A DNA stretch of 64,000 nt from Candidatus Flexicrinis affinis. Lineage in GTDB: Bacteria; Chloroflexota; Anaerolineae; Aggregatilineales; Phototrophicaceae. Location: NCBI GenBank assembly GCA_016716525.1, contig JADJWE010000009.1, positions 1 to 64,000 on the forward strand, read 5' to 3'. Positions 1-13,762 of the stretch are shown here, one piece after another (the stretch's first letter is position 1; each line of letters begins with the position of its first letter). Under the pieces are notes generated by a model that made no database searches, had not been told where the DNA came from, and saw only the letters and a program-made list of their open reading frames with translations. Position numbers and translations under genes: made by a program.

Positions 1-395
1 TGGGTCGATACGTACTGGGGCATAGCGTTTCGGGGCTTAATCACGGCGGCGGGCGTGTTCGTGATGCGCCAATTCATGCAGGGCGTTCTCAACGAACTGC
101 TGGACGCGGCGCGCATGGACGGGGTGAGCGAGTTCGTCGTTCTGGCGATCGCTATACTGCTTCGCCTTGCCGGGTATTGGGCGCTGTGCATCTTCAACTT
201 CCTCAACTGGAACGCGTTCATCTGGCCCTGATCATCACGTCGGCGTTGGACATGATGACTCCACCGGTCGTGGGATCCACCCTTCTCGACAGAAGCGTGG
301 GCGGATTGGCATCTGATCATGACTGGGGCGACGCTTCTCGGTAGTGCCGCTGCTGCTGATCGTCATCTTCTTCCAACGCTACATTATCGACGGCA
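1..395 (+). pseudogene. Carbohydrate ABC transporter permease (MalG-type), 3' part, frameshifted
   Basis: This is the C-terminal part of an inner-membrane permease of a binding-protein-dependent sugar ABC transporter; the gene begins left of the window. The frame from base 1 shows the cytoplasmic EAA-type loop (LLDAARMDGVSEF), which docks the ATPase, followed by a membrane stretch ending FNFLNWNAFIWP and a stop at 229-231. The sequence after the stop continues in other frames as LIITSALDMM, then VPLLLIVIFFQRYIIDGIA, which is the normal end of this family. At least two frameshifts are therefore needed. All family residues are present, so I favour consensus errors over a dead gene. A sugar transporter next to a lyase-like gene would fit a catabolic cluster, but the rest lies outside the window. 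Confidence 0.75.
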
Positions 396-418
396 TCGCG
401 CCGGACCGGTATCGGGCG

Positions 419-1916
419 GCCGATCGTGGCAGAACACGCTGGAAACTCCCCTGCACCTGCTGCATGAAGAACACGTGCTGAAGCCGTTCTTTCGAGACGC
501 GCAAACGCAATACTACGAGCCGATGCTCAAGGCCAACCGCGCAATGCGGTCATGCTGGCGCAGTGCGGCATCATCACCCGCGACAACGCAGCGCGTTTTC
601 CGCCGCGCTGGCGCAGGTCGAGGCAGCGGGCCGTCCGCACTGGTTTATCAGTCCGGCGTCGAGGACCTGTTCTTTGCGATGGAACGGCGGCTGATCGAGA
701 TTGCCGGGGCCGAGTACGGCGGCAACCTCCAGTTGGCGCGCAGCCGCAACGACTCGGATATGCGCTCACGCGGCTGGCCTTGCGCCCGGCTGACCTCGCG
801 GCGATCTGTCACCTGCACGCGCTTCTGGCTTGCCTTGCTCGACTTCGCCGGAGCGTGCATCTGCACACGCTACCGCCCGGCTATACGCACACGCAGCCTC
901 GCTCCAGCCGACGACGATGGCCCGGCTGCATCGCCGGGTATCTGCAGCCATGGAGCGCGAGACACCGCGCGCTTGCAGCACGCGTACCGCACCAACAACC
1001 AGAGTCCGCCCGGCGCGGCAGCGCTGACCGGCACCGGCTTCCGGTTGACTGCGAGCCGAGCCCGTCTGCTCGGCTCTGGACTTCGGTGATGGCGAAGCGC
1101 ACGTGGACAGCATCGCCGCGTCGGATAACCTGACCGAAATGGCGGCGGCGCTGACGAGCCTCGGCGTCAATCTGTCGCGGTTCACCCACGACATGCTGTT
1201 CCGGGCAACGGCAGGAAAGCGCCGCCATACGCATCGACGACAGTTTCATCCAGATCAGTCGATCATGCCGCAGAAGCGCAACCCGGTCGTGCCGAACACC
1301 TGCGCGCGCATCAGCCGGATGCTCAGTCAGGCGCAGGGCGTCGTGTTGCACGCCACAACATCCCGTTCGGCGACACGCAGGACATCGAAGACGAAATCTT
1401 CCGCTGCTCTTCGGAAGCCTCGAGACTTCTGTTCGAGATCCGGAGCTTTATACGGCCGGTGTGAGTGAGCACGCCGCATGTCAACAGCGCATCTGCGCGA
1501 ACGCGCAGCCAGCGGGTTCAGCCGACCGTCACCGAACCGGCCGACAGTCTGGTGCGAGCGGCGGGGCTGCCGTTCCGTCAGGCGCATCGGATCGTCTCCG
1601 GCATGGTCACCCACGCGCTCAAGAACGGGCTGTCGCCGCAGGACCTCGGCGCGGCACTGCTCGGCGACGTGGCGGAGGAGGTCATCGGCCGGCGAGTCGA
1701 GGTCAGCGATACGTTTGTGCAGGACGCCTTGAATCCCGAGCAGTTCGTGCTGCTGCGCGCAGGCATCGGCGGCGCAGCGCCGTCGGCGACCGCCCAAGTG
1801 CTCACCGACCAGCGCGAGCAGTTGAACGCGGATGTCGTGTGGCTGGACGATACGACGCAAAGGTTGGCGAACGCCGATCACGCCTTGGAGCAGGCGATCG
1901 CGGCCTCACGTAGGGG
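419..1916 (+). pseudogene. Argininosuccinate lyase-like (fumarase/aspartase superfamily), multiply frameshifted
   Basis: Argininosuccinate lyase cleaves argininosuccinate to arginine and fumarate; this copy may be a paralogue with another substrate. The pieces lie in all three frames but follow family order: HLLHEEHVLKPFF, then CGIITRDNAARF, SGVEDLFFAMERRLIEIAG, GGNLQLARSRND, a PGYTHTQ-type motif, DNLTEMAAALTSL, the superfamily signature SIMPQKRNPVV near 1260-1292, and a C-terminal domain (AGLPFRQAHRIVSGMV) at about 1550-1610. I count at least eight frame changes. The start is not resolvable; similarity begins near 430. The likely stop is the TAG at 1911-1916. The retention of signature residues in every frame argues for sequencing error. 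The gene follows a sugar permease in the same direction. Confidence 0.72.
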
Positions 1917-1923
1917 CGTCGGT

Positions 1924-2690
1924 TTATTGTGTCAGCAAGCTGATTGCCGCCCACAACAGCAGCGCGGTGATGAACCAGTCGAACACGGCGTGATTCACGC
2001 GGTGGATGATCGGGCGCGAGCCGAACACCAGCAGCGGGATGAGCAGCAGCGCCCACGGCGCCAACCCGATCATGCCGAGATCGTCGGAACACGCCGCCCG
2101 GCCACGTACCCCGGCACCTTCAGCCAGTTGACGATCACGAAGAACAGCGTCTGCGTGCCGACGAACGCGCTGGGCGACATCTTCTGCAGCAGCATGTAGG
2201 CGGTCATCGGCGGGCCGCCGGTGTTTGCCAGCGCCGAGCCGAGGCCGCTTGTCACGCCGGTCAGCACGCCGTGCCACGGCCGGTGCGCATAGGCCGCCTG
2301 CTGCAAGTAGCGCACCATCGCCGCGTTGGCGATCTTGTAGACGATCAGCAGCAGGGTCACGATGCCGAGGATGCGCTTGAGCGTGGTCGAGTCGAGCGAG
2401 ACCAGCACCGGCGTGCCGAGCGCCACGCCGATCACCGCAGCAGGCAGGGTGTAGCGCAGGTAGCGCCAATCCCACTGGCGCCAGAGGCCGGGATGGCGAA
2501 CACGTCGCCGATCATCAGCAGCGCCAGCAGCACGCCGGTCGCGCCCTGCACGGGTGATTGTCGCGCCGTTGTAAGTCGCCTGCACCAGCGCAGCGGAAGC
2601 GCCAACGTCCCGCCGATCCGGACCGATCAGCCCGCCTTTCGACAGGCCGACGAAAACGCACGCGAGCACGAAGGCGAGAGTGAAATCCAT
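1924..2690 (-). pseudogene. TauE/SafE family permease, frameshifted
   Basis: This is a polytopic membrane protein of the sulfite exporter TauE/SafE family, which moves sulfur-containing or small organic anions. The N-terminal frame starts at 2690 with MDFTLAFVLACVFVGLSKGG, which has the LSKGG motif typical of the first half-repeat. A frame change near 2500-2620 leads to FWRQWDWRYLRYTLPAA-like sequence and GVTSGLGSALANTGGPP, the second half-repeat motif. A further change near 2095 gives the last helices (PWALLLIPLLVFGSRP, AVFDWFITALLLWAAISLL) and the stop at 1924. The total of about 250 residues suits the family. A perfect TATAAT at 2728-2733 (minus strand) lies 38 bases before the start and overlaps the stop of the next gene upstream. 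Confidence 0.75.
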
Positions 2691-2728
2691 GAGTGATGTC
2701 CGGACATGGGAAGAGGCAAAGGCCGTCA

Positions 2729-4002
2729 TTATAGCGCAAAGCGGACACTCAACGATCGACGACCGAATCCGAGCACGATCTGATCGCTCAACGGGATAGC
2801 CGAATCGGCGGCGATGTCGAGCAGGATCAACGTGCGGAAGTCCAGCGCTATGCCGCGTTCTCCGCCCGGCAGCCAGATCACCGGGACGTATAGGCGCGAG
2901 AATGCCGCCAGCAGTTCCGGTTCGGAGGGTGCGTCGAAGCGTAGGCGCTGGACCGTGAGTTGCTCGTCCACACGGGTCTGATAAGTCAGCGTCGTGTCGG
3001 TCACATGAATCACGCGCAGTTCTGAACCGATCCGGGTGACCGAACCCGTGTCGCGCTGCACTAGGAAGCCGTCTGCGAGGTGGCCCCTCCCGACAAGCAT
3101 TCGCCGGCACGCGTCGTCCAGAACCTCGACCGACGAGACGGTCAAGTCACCGAAGGACCTGTAATCGGCCAGCACTTCACGACCACCGCTGGTCAAGTTG
3201 AGGAGGCTCAGTCGGGGCTCGACCTCGAGCGCTGCAAGTGACTCCCCGCACCATGTCCCTTGACGTATATCGGGCAGCCGGGTGATTGCGCCCGACGCGG
3301 CGTCGACCAGTGCGGCCCCCTCGAGTTCGGCAAGGCGCGGATCGACCGGGTTGAGCAGAATCGTTCGGCTGTCCGGCGACCAACTGACAGCCGTCGTGCG
3401 CGGGACGGTTAAGGGGCCGTAGTCGGTGCCGTCCGCGCCGATCCGGTGCAGCACGACGACCTGCTCGGCCTTAATCGCCAGCATCGACCGGTCGGGCGAC
3501 CACGCCAGCGGTTGTGTCAGGCCCCGCGTGACCGTCGCCAGCTTCACCGCGTCCGGCGCGCCGGGTGACGACACCCATACGTCGCCGGTGAACGGGACGT
3601 ACAGCGTGCCGTAGTAGCCATCGTCGGCATGGTGCAGGTCGAACTCGGTGATGCGCATTTGCACGGTGTTGGCTGTGGTGACGCGCAGGACGGGCTGGCG
3701 TTCGCCCGTGACGGTGTCCAGCACGCTGAACGTCCAGTCGGCCAGTTCTAGCCGGCGGCCCAGTTCGAGTATGATCACCGCGCCATCCTGCCACGCGATG
3801 TCGTAACCGGTCGGCAGGATGATCTGCCGGTGAGGGTTTGCCGCGCTGGGCGTCGACCAGCATGTAACGCAGGCGATCCGGGGTGGTGCCACCAATTTGC
3901 GCAAAGACGATCGGCCTCGGATCGCGCGCCCGGCCTGAACCGTCGCGGCGATCAACAGACCGCACGCCAGCCATATCCCCACGAAAGTCTGAGGCGCCGC
4001 AT
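2729..4002 (-). pseudogene. Secreted beta-propeller (WD40-like) protein with compensating frameshifts
   Basis: This is a probable exported or membrane-anchored propeller of unknown function. Repeats carry the WSPDxR signature (LAWSPDRSMLAI, VSWSPDSRTILL), with further blades before and after. A hydrophobic leader (VGIWLACGLLIAATVQA) lies near 3930-3985. The longest single frame begins at 4096, but between about 3930 and 3845 the sensible sequence (PIVFAQIGGTTPDRLRYMLV) is in another frame, so two opposite one-base shifts are needed. A third shift would join an ATG at 4002 (MRRLRLS) to the leader, giving a classic signal peptide; I prefer that start. A TATACT at 4007-4012 would place transcription close to this ATG, so the mRNA may be leaderless. 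The C-terminal 380 residues are intact. Confidence 0.6.
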
Positions 4003-4108
4003 GCGGAGTATAGCGGATGCGGCCCGTGGTGATGGACGGGACATTGCTCTGTGATCGGGTAGAGACTATCCTTTGATTGCAAGTTTGCAGGCTCATGGGG
4101 AGGCATGG

Positions 4109-4488
4109 ATGGAGACACAGGCGTTGTATCGTCCGGTTGGCTTATTCGAATTTCAGTTGATTCGGGACACTGACTTTAGGCCTTCCCCACGGCTTCTTCG
4201 AACAGCCCATCTTTCTATCCGGTGCTGAATTTCGAGTATGCGGCGCAAATTGCGCAGCAGTGGAACACCAAAGACGCCAAATCCGGTTACATGGGAGCGG
4301 TTACTCGCTTTGAATTGCCCCGCAGCTACCTGAGCCAATTCGACGAGCATGTTGTTGGCAACTCCATCCATCGAGAGCTCTGGGTTCCAGCGGAAGAACT
4401 TCACGCCTTCAATGCGCAAATCATTGGGAAGATCGAGGTTGTCGCCGTGTACTACGGTGAGCAGTTTCGTGGTGAGAAACTCGGGTAA
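4109..4488 (+). pseudogene. Small 'ADP-ribosylation/crystallin J1'-type protein, frameshifted
   Basis: This is a small conserved soluble protein of about 125 residues, of a family often labelled ADP-ribosylation/crystallin J1. The label is historical and the activity is unproven. The start METQALYRPVGLFEFQLI at 4109 follows a good GGGGAGG ribosome site. The frame then slips twice: one frame carries EQPIF (around 4200-4214) and the last carries FYPVLNFEYAAQIAQQW and VPAEELHAFNAQIIGKIEVV up to the stop at 4488. One inserted T in the run at 4212-4215 explains the second shift. Base composition is AT-richer than the surroundings. Family recognition is from memory of similar sequences. Confidence 0.5.
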
Positions 4489-4572
4489 CGGAGCTGCCTG
4501 AAATAGAACACGTGTTTATGTTTCGTGACGGGAATGCTACAATCGAGGTCACCGAGGACGCGAGGAGGGGTG

Positions 4573-4929
<357 letters not shown>

Positions 4930-5094
4930 GCGGCCACCCATAACGGTGTGTGACTTCCGTCACGCGCGTATCATGCAAATGTAACTTGCAGTCACGTTGA
5001 GGCGGGCGTTACGCTTTGTTGTGAACCGTCCGCCTATCCTCCTTCCATCATACCTCGCGGGCATCCTCACGCATCGCTGTCACAAGGCCGTGCC

Positions 5095-5723
5095 ATGCAC
5101 CGGATCGCCGCGCTGTTCGTCGTAATCTTACTCGTAATATCGGGGGGAGGTAATCTCGCCGATCCCGCGCCCGTGACCCTGCCCCCGCTGCTGCCGTTTC
5201 CTCTGGCACGCCGCAACCGCCCGATCCGCTGAACGGGTTCCACGGCCTCCAACCCGCGTCGGCGGCGGTGACGCCCTCGGCTCCGAATACGTCGCGGTTC
5301 GACCTGCCCCAGTGGGATCAGATCTATTCGGACGATTTCGAGAGTCTATCCTCTGATTCGCCGTGGATGCGACCGCTAGACCGTTACTTGGCACATGAAT
5401 CCGGCAATCAATTTGTCCGTATCACCGGCGACGGAACCCGCCTCCCGCTCTCGTTCGGCTACATCCACGATACGTCACTTGAAGCTCGCGTGCGTATTCA
5501 GTCCGGCACTCTACGGGTTCCTTACATTGTTGACTTTTCGGGTGGCATTAGCCAAGGACAGCTGCAGCGACCACGGCCCAGACCATTTTACTGTGCGCAG
5601 TTTCGAGACAGTGCAGCGTTCACGCTAGCAGATACCTACGCTTTTGAGGCATTTCCATACGAGACTACCAACATTGGACCCGACCAGATATTCGCACCTC
5701 TCTATTGGCCGGAGGAGAACTGA
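5095..5723 (+). pseudogene. Secreted protein of unknown function, frameshifted
   Basis: The ATG at 5095 opens a signal peptide (MHRIAALFVVILLVISGGG) followed by a proline-rich segment. That frame stops at 5230-5232, while the frame through 5723 continues sensibly with FDLPQWDQIYSDDFESLSSD, SLEARVRIQSGTLRVPYIVD and CAQFRDSAAFTLADTY. The DDFE start and the ARVRIQSGTLR strand pattern resemble concanavalin-like or DUF1080-like beta-sandwich domains of secreted proteins, but I cannot name the family. One shift near 5190-5230 is certain and another near 5570 is possible. The end is also uncertain. Codon use becomes AT-richer from about 5350. Confidence 0.45.
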
Positions 5724-5754
5724 AGTGATGACCCATTGATCAACAGAAACTGGA

Positions 5755-7144
5755 ATGAGGCCATTTCGCATAAGGCTCTACTAGCAGTTGTTGGTCTGCT
5801 GTTGGTTCTGCTGATCCGCTAGTGTTGTCACGGGCGCAATACGACAACTATCTGTATCCCGTGTGGCACCCAAGTGCGAATTTGGTTGCGGTGACAAATG
5901 CAGCGCGAGTTCGAGTGTATTCGTCGGACTTTACACAATTGCTCGATGAATACGATCTCTTTGTCGGAAGTACTCCGGCCTCGGGTCGGACATATGGCCC
6001 GAGTCCTGATGGCACGATGTTGGCTGTGTCGCTAGCCGGAGAGGACGTTGATTTCGGGCTTCAAGTATGGGACTTGCAAAGTGGTGAACGGGTCGCCGAG
6101 ATAGCGGAAACAGTTAGTACGGACGCTCAATTCGTGTGGGGGGCAAACAGCGACAGCATCGCCTTTGTTCACATTCGAAGCCACGGCGATCACACGATTC
6201 GACTCGTCGACATGCCTGCGGGGACGGTGATCCGTGAGTTTGAACCAACTCCTAAAGCAGGGATCATGCTTTCGACTGGAGTCCAGCCCGTAATCAGGCT
6301 ATAGTCGATCTTGGCGGTACGAACGCCGGTTTCTACGCGCTTGATACTTCAACGGGAGAATTCGAGCTTCTCACGATGAGTTTTCAGTTGGGATCAAGGT
6401 TCACTTACAATTCTGATGGCTCCCTTATCGCTGGTGTACCACGATCGAATGACAGTGTTGTTGAGGTCTGGAATACAGAGACGTTCGATGTCGTAACAAC
6501 CCTTTCCGGACACACATCCTGGATCGCAGCCATTTCATGGGCGACCAACACAACCCTAGCAACCGTAAGTGACGATGAAACCACGCGAATCTGGGATGCA
6601 CAGACAGGTCAGCAGTTGGATGTGCTTGATACCGGCTATACATCCACGCCGGACTTTAGCCCCGACGGTAGCCTGTTCGCCGCTGCTGCCATCGACCAAG
6701 TAAACGTAATCCGAGAAGTGATAGGGGGCGACGTTCTTGCCGCATTGGGCAGTACCACCACACCGATAGCAGACGCCGGACCGATCAGACTGTCACCGAC
6801 AGCGGTAACGATGGCTCTGAGTGGGTAACCTTAGATGGTTCAGGAAGCACCGACAGCGACGGCACCATCGTTTCATATGCCCTCGAAAATCGATGGCGTT
6901 GAAATCGCCTCGGGCATTGGACCACAGGTCAACTTGGCTGTCGGAACGCACACAATCAGACTGACCGTAACCGATGATGGCGGCGGTGCAAGCAGCGATG
7001 AGGTAGTCATCGTAGTTGCCCCCACCCCGGTGGGGCAGATCGCGTATTACGGGACGTGCATGGGACCGGACGGAATGGGTTTTTATCAACGCCATCTGCG
7101 GCCTGAACATCTCCGGCGGCGATACATTCTACCTCACCGGTGGT
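5755..7144 (+). pseudogene. Secreted WD40-repeat plus PKD-domain protein, frameshifted
   Basis: The ATG at 5755 opens a basic start followed, after a frame change, by a hydrophobic leader (LLAVVGLLLVLL at 5781-5816). WD40 blades follow: LYPVWHPSANLVAVTN, GLQVWDLQSGERV, then after a shift near 6285 VVEVWNTETFDVVTTLSGHT and TTRIWDAQTGQQLDVLD. From about 6770 a PKD domain can be read across two more shifts (ADAGP, VTLDGSGSTDSDGTIVSY, LAVGTHTIRLTVTDDGG, VVIVV). The 3' end runs into the DUF2200 repeat at 7145. This is probably a cell-surface protein. At least four frame changes are needed. The DNA is AT-richer than in flanking genes. Whether the original 3' end is present is unclear. Confidence 0.6.
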
Positions 7145-7300
7145 ATGAATCCGTCGCGGGCGCTGATCACCGGCGTGATTTGCGGCATCCGCGTGGAGAA
7201 CATCGAAGAGCCGCTGATGCGCGAGATCCGCAATCTGGACAAGCTGGTCGATGAACTCGCCAAAGGCAAGACGATCGAGAAGATCTTACGCGCGGGGTAG
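7145..7300 (+). pseudogene. DUF2200 C-terminal fragment fused behind the PKD gene
   Basis: This is the second copy of the last 51 codons of DUF2200, with no N-terminal half. It starts abruptly at ATGAATCCGTCG and is in frame with a stretch reading NAICGLNISGGDTFYLTGG from the preceding gene, so an ORF of 94 codons spans the junction. It reads DKLVDELAKGKTIEKILRAG at the end, more canonical than the intact copy at 4573. The fragment cannot form the family fold alone and is probably a recombination or assembly remnant. Confidence 0.75.
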
Positions 7301-7306
7301 GCGGCC
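7145..7306 (+). repeat. Direct repeat copy 2 (DUF2200 3' end)
   Basis: This is the partner of the repeat at 4774-4935, 2371 bases downstream, in the same orientation with no indel. The homology stops exactly at the ATG on the left and at GCGGCC on the right. Confidence 0.85.
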
Positions 7307-7473
7307 GGCGTGCGGCGCGTTAGTCCCTGGCAACCTCGGCGGCGACCGACGTGGGCGGACAGACCGCGGGGCGTGATCCTGACAAGTTCTATATAATCAG
7401 ATGGGCCGCATTGTTGCATAATATGCATGCGTTAAAGTCGCGGTGACAACACAACAAGCAAGCGCAGTCAACA

Positions 7474-8142
7474 GTGCATCGATCCACGAACCATATCAAG
7501 TCCAAGCAGCGCGTCGCCGATCACGGGGAAGTCTTTACCCCGGCGTGGATGGTCGACGCCATGCTCGATCTGGTGAAAGACGAAACAGAGCGCATCGACT
7601 CGCGCTTTCTGGAGCCTGCGTGCGGCAGCGGCAACTTCCTTGTCCGCGTCTTGCAGCGCAAGCTCGCCGCCGTCGAACTCAAATACGGGAAATCCGATTT
7701 CGAGAAGCGGCACTACGCGCTGCTTGCCGTAATGTGTATTTACGGCATCGAGCTGCTGGCGGACAACATCGCCGAGTGCCGGGCGAACATGCTGGAGATC
7801 CTCGCCGACTATCTGAAGCTCACCGAGTCGGACGACCTCTACCGCGCGGCGTCCAACGTGCTGTCGCAGAACCTTGTCCACGGCGACGCCCTGAAGATGC
7901 GGACCCATGATGATCAGCCCATCACCTTCGCGGAATGGGGGTATTTGGGCAAGGGCAAGTTCCAGCGGCGCGACTTTAGCCTAATGAATCTCAGCAAGTC
8001 ATCAACATTCAGCTCTAAAGGTACGCTCTTCGTCCGACCTAGCAATCACGAGATCTTCACACCGGTCAGAACATACGCGCCGATGACGGTGCGGGAGTTG
8101 TCCAGTTTCGTGTACGGCGACGCCTCGAGGGAGACATTATGA
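7474..8142 (+). CDS. DNA methyltransferase-like protein with AdoMet motif only (R-M locus)
   Basis: This 222-residue protein carries the AdoMet-binding motif I of N6-adenine methylases (FLEPACGSGNFLVRVLQRK, residues about 45-63) after a KQRVADHGEVFTP start typical of Eco57I/type I M proteins. It lacks the catalytic NPPY motif, and the second half (GYLGKGKFQRRDF, HEIFTPVRTYAPMTV) is not catalytic. It may work with the next methylase or be a regulatory or split subunit. GTG at 7474 is the first start after an in-frame stop at 7444. Its stop overlaps the next ATG by four bases (ATGA), so the two are translationally coupled. A TATAAT at 7392-7397 could be the promoter, but no -35 is evident. Confidence 0.7.
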   Translation: MHRSTNHIKSKQRVADHGEVFTPAWMVDAMLDLVKDETERIDSRFLEPACGSGNFLVRVLQRKLAAVELKYGKSDFEKRHYALLAVMCIYGIELLADNIAECRANMLEILADYLKLTESDDLYRAASNVLSQNLVHGDALKMRTHDDQPITFAEWGYLGKGKFQRRDFSLMNLSKSSTFSSKGTLFVRPSNHEIFTPVRTYAPMTVRELSSFVYGDASRETL

Positions 8143-9748
8143 GCCTAAAAGCTAGCTTCATATTACCCGGCCGCAATCCAGATGTACTGACGTGCATTGC
8201 CAACCTCTCCAACGACGAGGTCTTCACGCCGCCGGAGTTTGCCAACCGCATGCTTGACACACTGGCCGAAGCATGGGCGGCGGACAACGGCGGCGCGAAC
8301 CTGTGGGCGGACAAGACGGTGCGCTTCCTCGACCCGTGCACCAAGTCGGGCGTCTTCCTGCGCGAGATCACCACCCGCCTGATCGACGGTCTTGTCGACG
8401 AAATCCCGGACCTTGAGGAACGCGTCGATCACATTCTGACCCGGCAGGTGTGCGGCATCGGCATTACGTATCTCACCAGTCTTCTGGCGCGGCGCAGCCT
8501 GTATTGTTCCAAGCACGCCAACGGCAAGCACTCCATTGCCAGATCCTTCACCAGCAACGATGGAAACATTTGGTTCGAGCGAACCGAGCACACGTGGGAC
8601 AATGGCAAATGCACGTTCTGCGGCGCGAATCAGCGCGACTATGACCGAGGTGAAGGACTCGAGACACACGCCTACGCATTTATCCACACGGACAATATCA
8701 ATGCTCGGCTCGCCGAGTTGTTTGGAGGCAACATGCAGTTCGATGTGATAATTGGAAACCCGCCCTACCAACTCAATGACGGTGGCGGATCAGGTACGAG
8801 TGCTGCGCCAATCTCTCATCTGTTTGTACAGGCTGCGAAGCAATTGGAGCCCAAGTTTCTGTCAATGGTAGTTCCTGCCAGGTGGTTCTCAGGCGGCAAG
8901 GGGCTTGATGAGTTCCGCGAGGCGATGCTCAAAGACGATCGGATGCGTGTCATTGAAGACTATCCGGACAGCAACGACGTGTTTCCGGGGACCCAGATAA
9001 AGGGCGGTATCTGCTATTTCTTGTGGAATCGGGATCAACGCGGTGATGTTACCGTCACGACTCATGATAAGGGCGCGATTGTCTCTTCTGCTACCCGCCC
9101 GTTGCTCGAAGACGGAACCGACGTGTTCATTCGGTACAACGAGGCGCTCCCTATTCTGAGGAAGATCGCGGGTAGAGGCCGGCGGCGACGGAGGTGCTAT
9201 TGCCATTCCCGACACCAAACGCTTAAGTGCAATCGTAAGACAAGACGTCCCTTTGGTCTGGAGTCTACTTACCACGGAAGGACTACCCAAGTCAGAGGAG
9301 ACGTGAAGGTATTTGAGGCTGGCGGTTACACGTTTGCAGATCAGCGAAATACTTCAGGGTGGCGAGAGCTAATCGATGAGTGGAAAGTGTTCATCCCATT
9401 CCTAGCGAGTGGCAGTGATTCCTTCCCATTCCATTCTTGGTCACGCCCTTTCTGGCGAGCCCGGTACTGCATCCACCGAGACCTATCTCGTTATTGGCCC
9501 ATTTGAGGACCAACAGGAATGCGAGAACGTTATGGCTTACATCTCTACTCGCTTTTTCCGGTTCATTGTCCTTCAGAAGAAGCCGTCACAGAACGCAACC
9601 CGCAAAGTCTACGACTTTGTGCCAATTCAGGACTTCTCTAGGCTCTGGACCGATGATCTGCTTTACGAGAGGTACAGCATTACGAAAGATGAGATCGCAT
9701 ATATTGAAAAGATGATGTCCGATGAATCTCCGACGGAGATCTCGCGCG

Positions 9749-9756
<8 letters not shown>
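8139..9756 (+). pseudogene. Eco57I-type N6-adenine DNA methyltransferase, frameshifted
   Basis: This would be the modification subunit of the R-M locus, methylating adenine in the recognition site. The first 345 codons are intact: motif I variant FLDPCTKSGVFLREI, a cysteine pair in CTFCG, and catalytic motif IV in FDVIIGNPPYQL. The sequence leaves frame near 9177 and returns near 9250 (the alternative frame reads AGGDGGAIAIPDTKRL). It shifts again near 9420 into GHALSGEPGTASTETYLV and ends with the typical tail YDFVPIQDFSRLWTDDLLY and ITKDEIAYIEKMM. Restored, it is about 538 residues, normal for the family. The stop at 9754-9756 overlaps the start of the helicase gene. AT-richer codon use in 8500-9700 suggests acquisition by transfer. 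Confidence 0.8.
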
Positions 9757-12286
<2,530 letters not shown>

Positions 12287-12298
12287 GCCGAAGCTCGG

Positions 12299-13729
12299 CT
12301 AATCCCCGGCGGCCTCGGCGGCCACCGGCACGCCCGTCCGTTCGACCTCGCGTGACGTGAGCGCCATGCCGGCGCGGCCGATCTTCGCGCTCAGCCACAG
12401 CTTAGCGCGGCGTTTGAGCGGCACGCCGCCGGTCTTCGCCGCCCGGTTGAGCGCGACCTCGCTGACCATCCAGCGCGTGGCGAATCGATAGAAGCGCCGG
12501 CTGTAGCGCCCGCCAATGGTCAGGTCGCGGTCGCTGCGCGCGTCCCACGGCTTGTCGCTCAGGATGCGCTCCTCGACTTTCGCGTAGAACGGCGTGCCCT
12601 TGATCGGGTAGGCCACGGTCGTCAGGAAGATGTCGGGATTGGCCTCCTTGAGATGGGCGACCGTCTCTGCGATGTCCGCGACCGTCTCACCCTCGTAGCC
12701 GAGCATGATGAACATACCGGCCTCGATCCCGTACTTCTGCAGCAGGTGGGTCTTGGCGCGCACGTCGGCGGCGTCGACCTTGCGGTCCATCGCGTCGAGC
12801 ACGCGCTGCGACCCGCTCTCGCTGCCGTTCCACAAGCGGAAACAGCCCATGTCCGCCAGAAGCTGCACGACCGGCTCGGTCAGGCGGTCGGCGCGGCTAA
12901 TGCACTCGAACGGGATCTTCACACCGCGTTCGTCCAGTGCTGCCGCGTACGCCTTCAGCCAGCGGTGATTCATGGCGAACACGTCGTCGGCGTACCACAC
13001 CATGTCGGGGGCGTAGCGCTCCTTGATCCACAGCAGTTCGTCGGCGGCGTCTTCCGGCGTGCGCCGGCGGTGCGACGTGCCGAACACCGAATGGCTGCAC
13101 CACTTGCAGGTGTACGGGCATCCGCGCGCGTGGATCACGCTGATCGACGAGCGGCCGTGGTGTGTCTTCCAGATGCGCAGGTACTCGGGAATGTCGATCG
13201 CCTCGCGGTCGGGCCACGGTAGGCTCGACAGGTCGGAGATCGGCGGGCGCGGTTCGGTCTGCACGAGCGCGCCGTCGTCGTTCCGATACGTGATTCCGGC
13301 GATCGACTCGAGGCCGCGTTTGCCGCCGCGGATCAGCGCGGGCAGAAGTTCATCGAGCGTGTGCTCGCCTTCGCCGATCACGACGACATCCGCGCCGCGC
13401 GTGAGATACTCGTTGGCGTAGTAGGGCGGCTCCGGACCACCGATCACGACCCACGCGCCGGCGGCCTTCGCTTTGCGGATCATATCGAGCGCGGCGAACT
13501 TGGTCATCAGGTTGACGTAGATGCCAACGACCGAGGGCCGGTGTTCGGCCAAGGCGGCGTCGAAATCGGCCGCGCGCTTGAACGTCGAGTCGTAGACTCC
13601 GACGCCGTAGCCGCGCTGTTTGAGATAGCTGGAGAGGTGCAGGATGCCGAGCGGGGGATACGGCTTCATGACCTGCCGCTCGTGCGGGTCGTCGTAGAGG
13701 GTATAGGCGTGGGCGAGCAGAATATCCAT
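12299..13729 (-). CDS. B12-binding domain radical SAM enzyme
   Basis: This 476-residue enzyme has an N-terminal Rossmann-type cobalamin-binding domain (residues 1-150, with YPPLGILHLSSYL and GADVVVIGEGEHTL) and a radical SAM barrel with the 4Fe-4S motif CPYTCKWC near residue 205. Downstream are motifs of this class such as GCFRLWNGSESGSQ and PIKGTPFYAKVE. Relatives carry out radical methylations or ring modifications, but the substrate cannot be read from sequence. The closest relative in the window is the gene at 38021-39751, which has a repeat-derived insertion that this protein lacks. The gene converges on the R-M helicase with 12 bases between stops. A perfect TATAAT lies 34 bases upstream. 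Confidence 0.88.
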   Translation of the reverse strand: MDILLAHAYTLYDDPHERQVMKPYPPLGILHLSSYLKQRGYGVGVYDSTFKRAADFDAALAEHRPSVVGIYVNLMTKFAALDMIRKAKAAGAWVVIGGPEPPYYANEYLTRGADVVVIGEGEHTLDELLPALIRGGKRGLESIAGITYRNDDGALVQTEPRPPISDLSSLPWPDREAIDIPEYLRIWKTHHGRSSISVIHARGCPYTCKWCSHSVFGTSHRRRTPEDAADELLWIKERYAPDMVWYADDVFAMNHRWLKAYAAALDERGVKIPFECISRADRLTEPVVQLLADMGCFRLWNGSESGSQRVLDAMDRKVDAADVRAKTHLLQKYGIEAGMFIMLGYEGETVADIAETVAHLKEANPDIFLTTVAYPIKGTPFYAKVEERILSDKPWDARSDRDLTIGGRYSRRFYRFATRWMVSEVALNRAAKTGGVPLKRRAKLWLSAKIGRAGMALTSREVERTGVPVAAEAAGD

Positions 13730-13762
13730 GCGGGGTGGTTACATCCAATACACGTCAGCGCC

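Noticed and set aside
1917..2199. Continuation of the lyase-like frame past 1916
   Set aside because: It runs antisense through the TauE/SafE gene and is read only because of a frameshift before the true stop.
7415..7427. Short palindrome TGCATAATATGCA as an operator or C-protein box for the R-M locus
   Set aside because: Arms are only five bases with a three-base centre, it occurs once, and there is no control-protein gene nearby.
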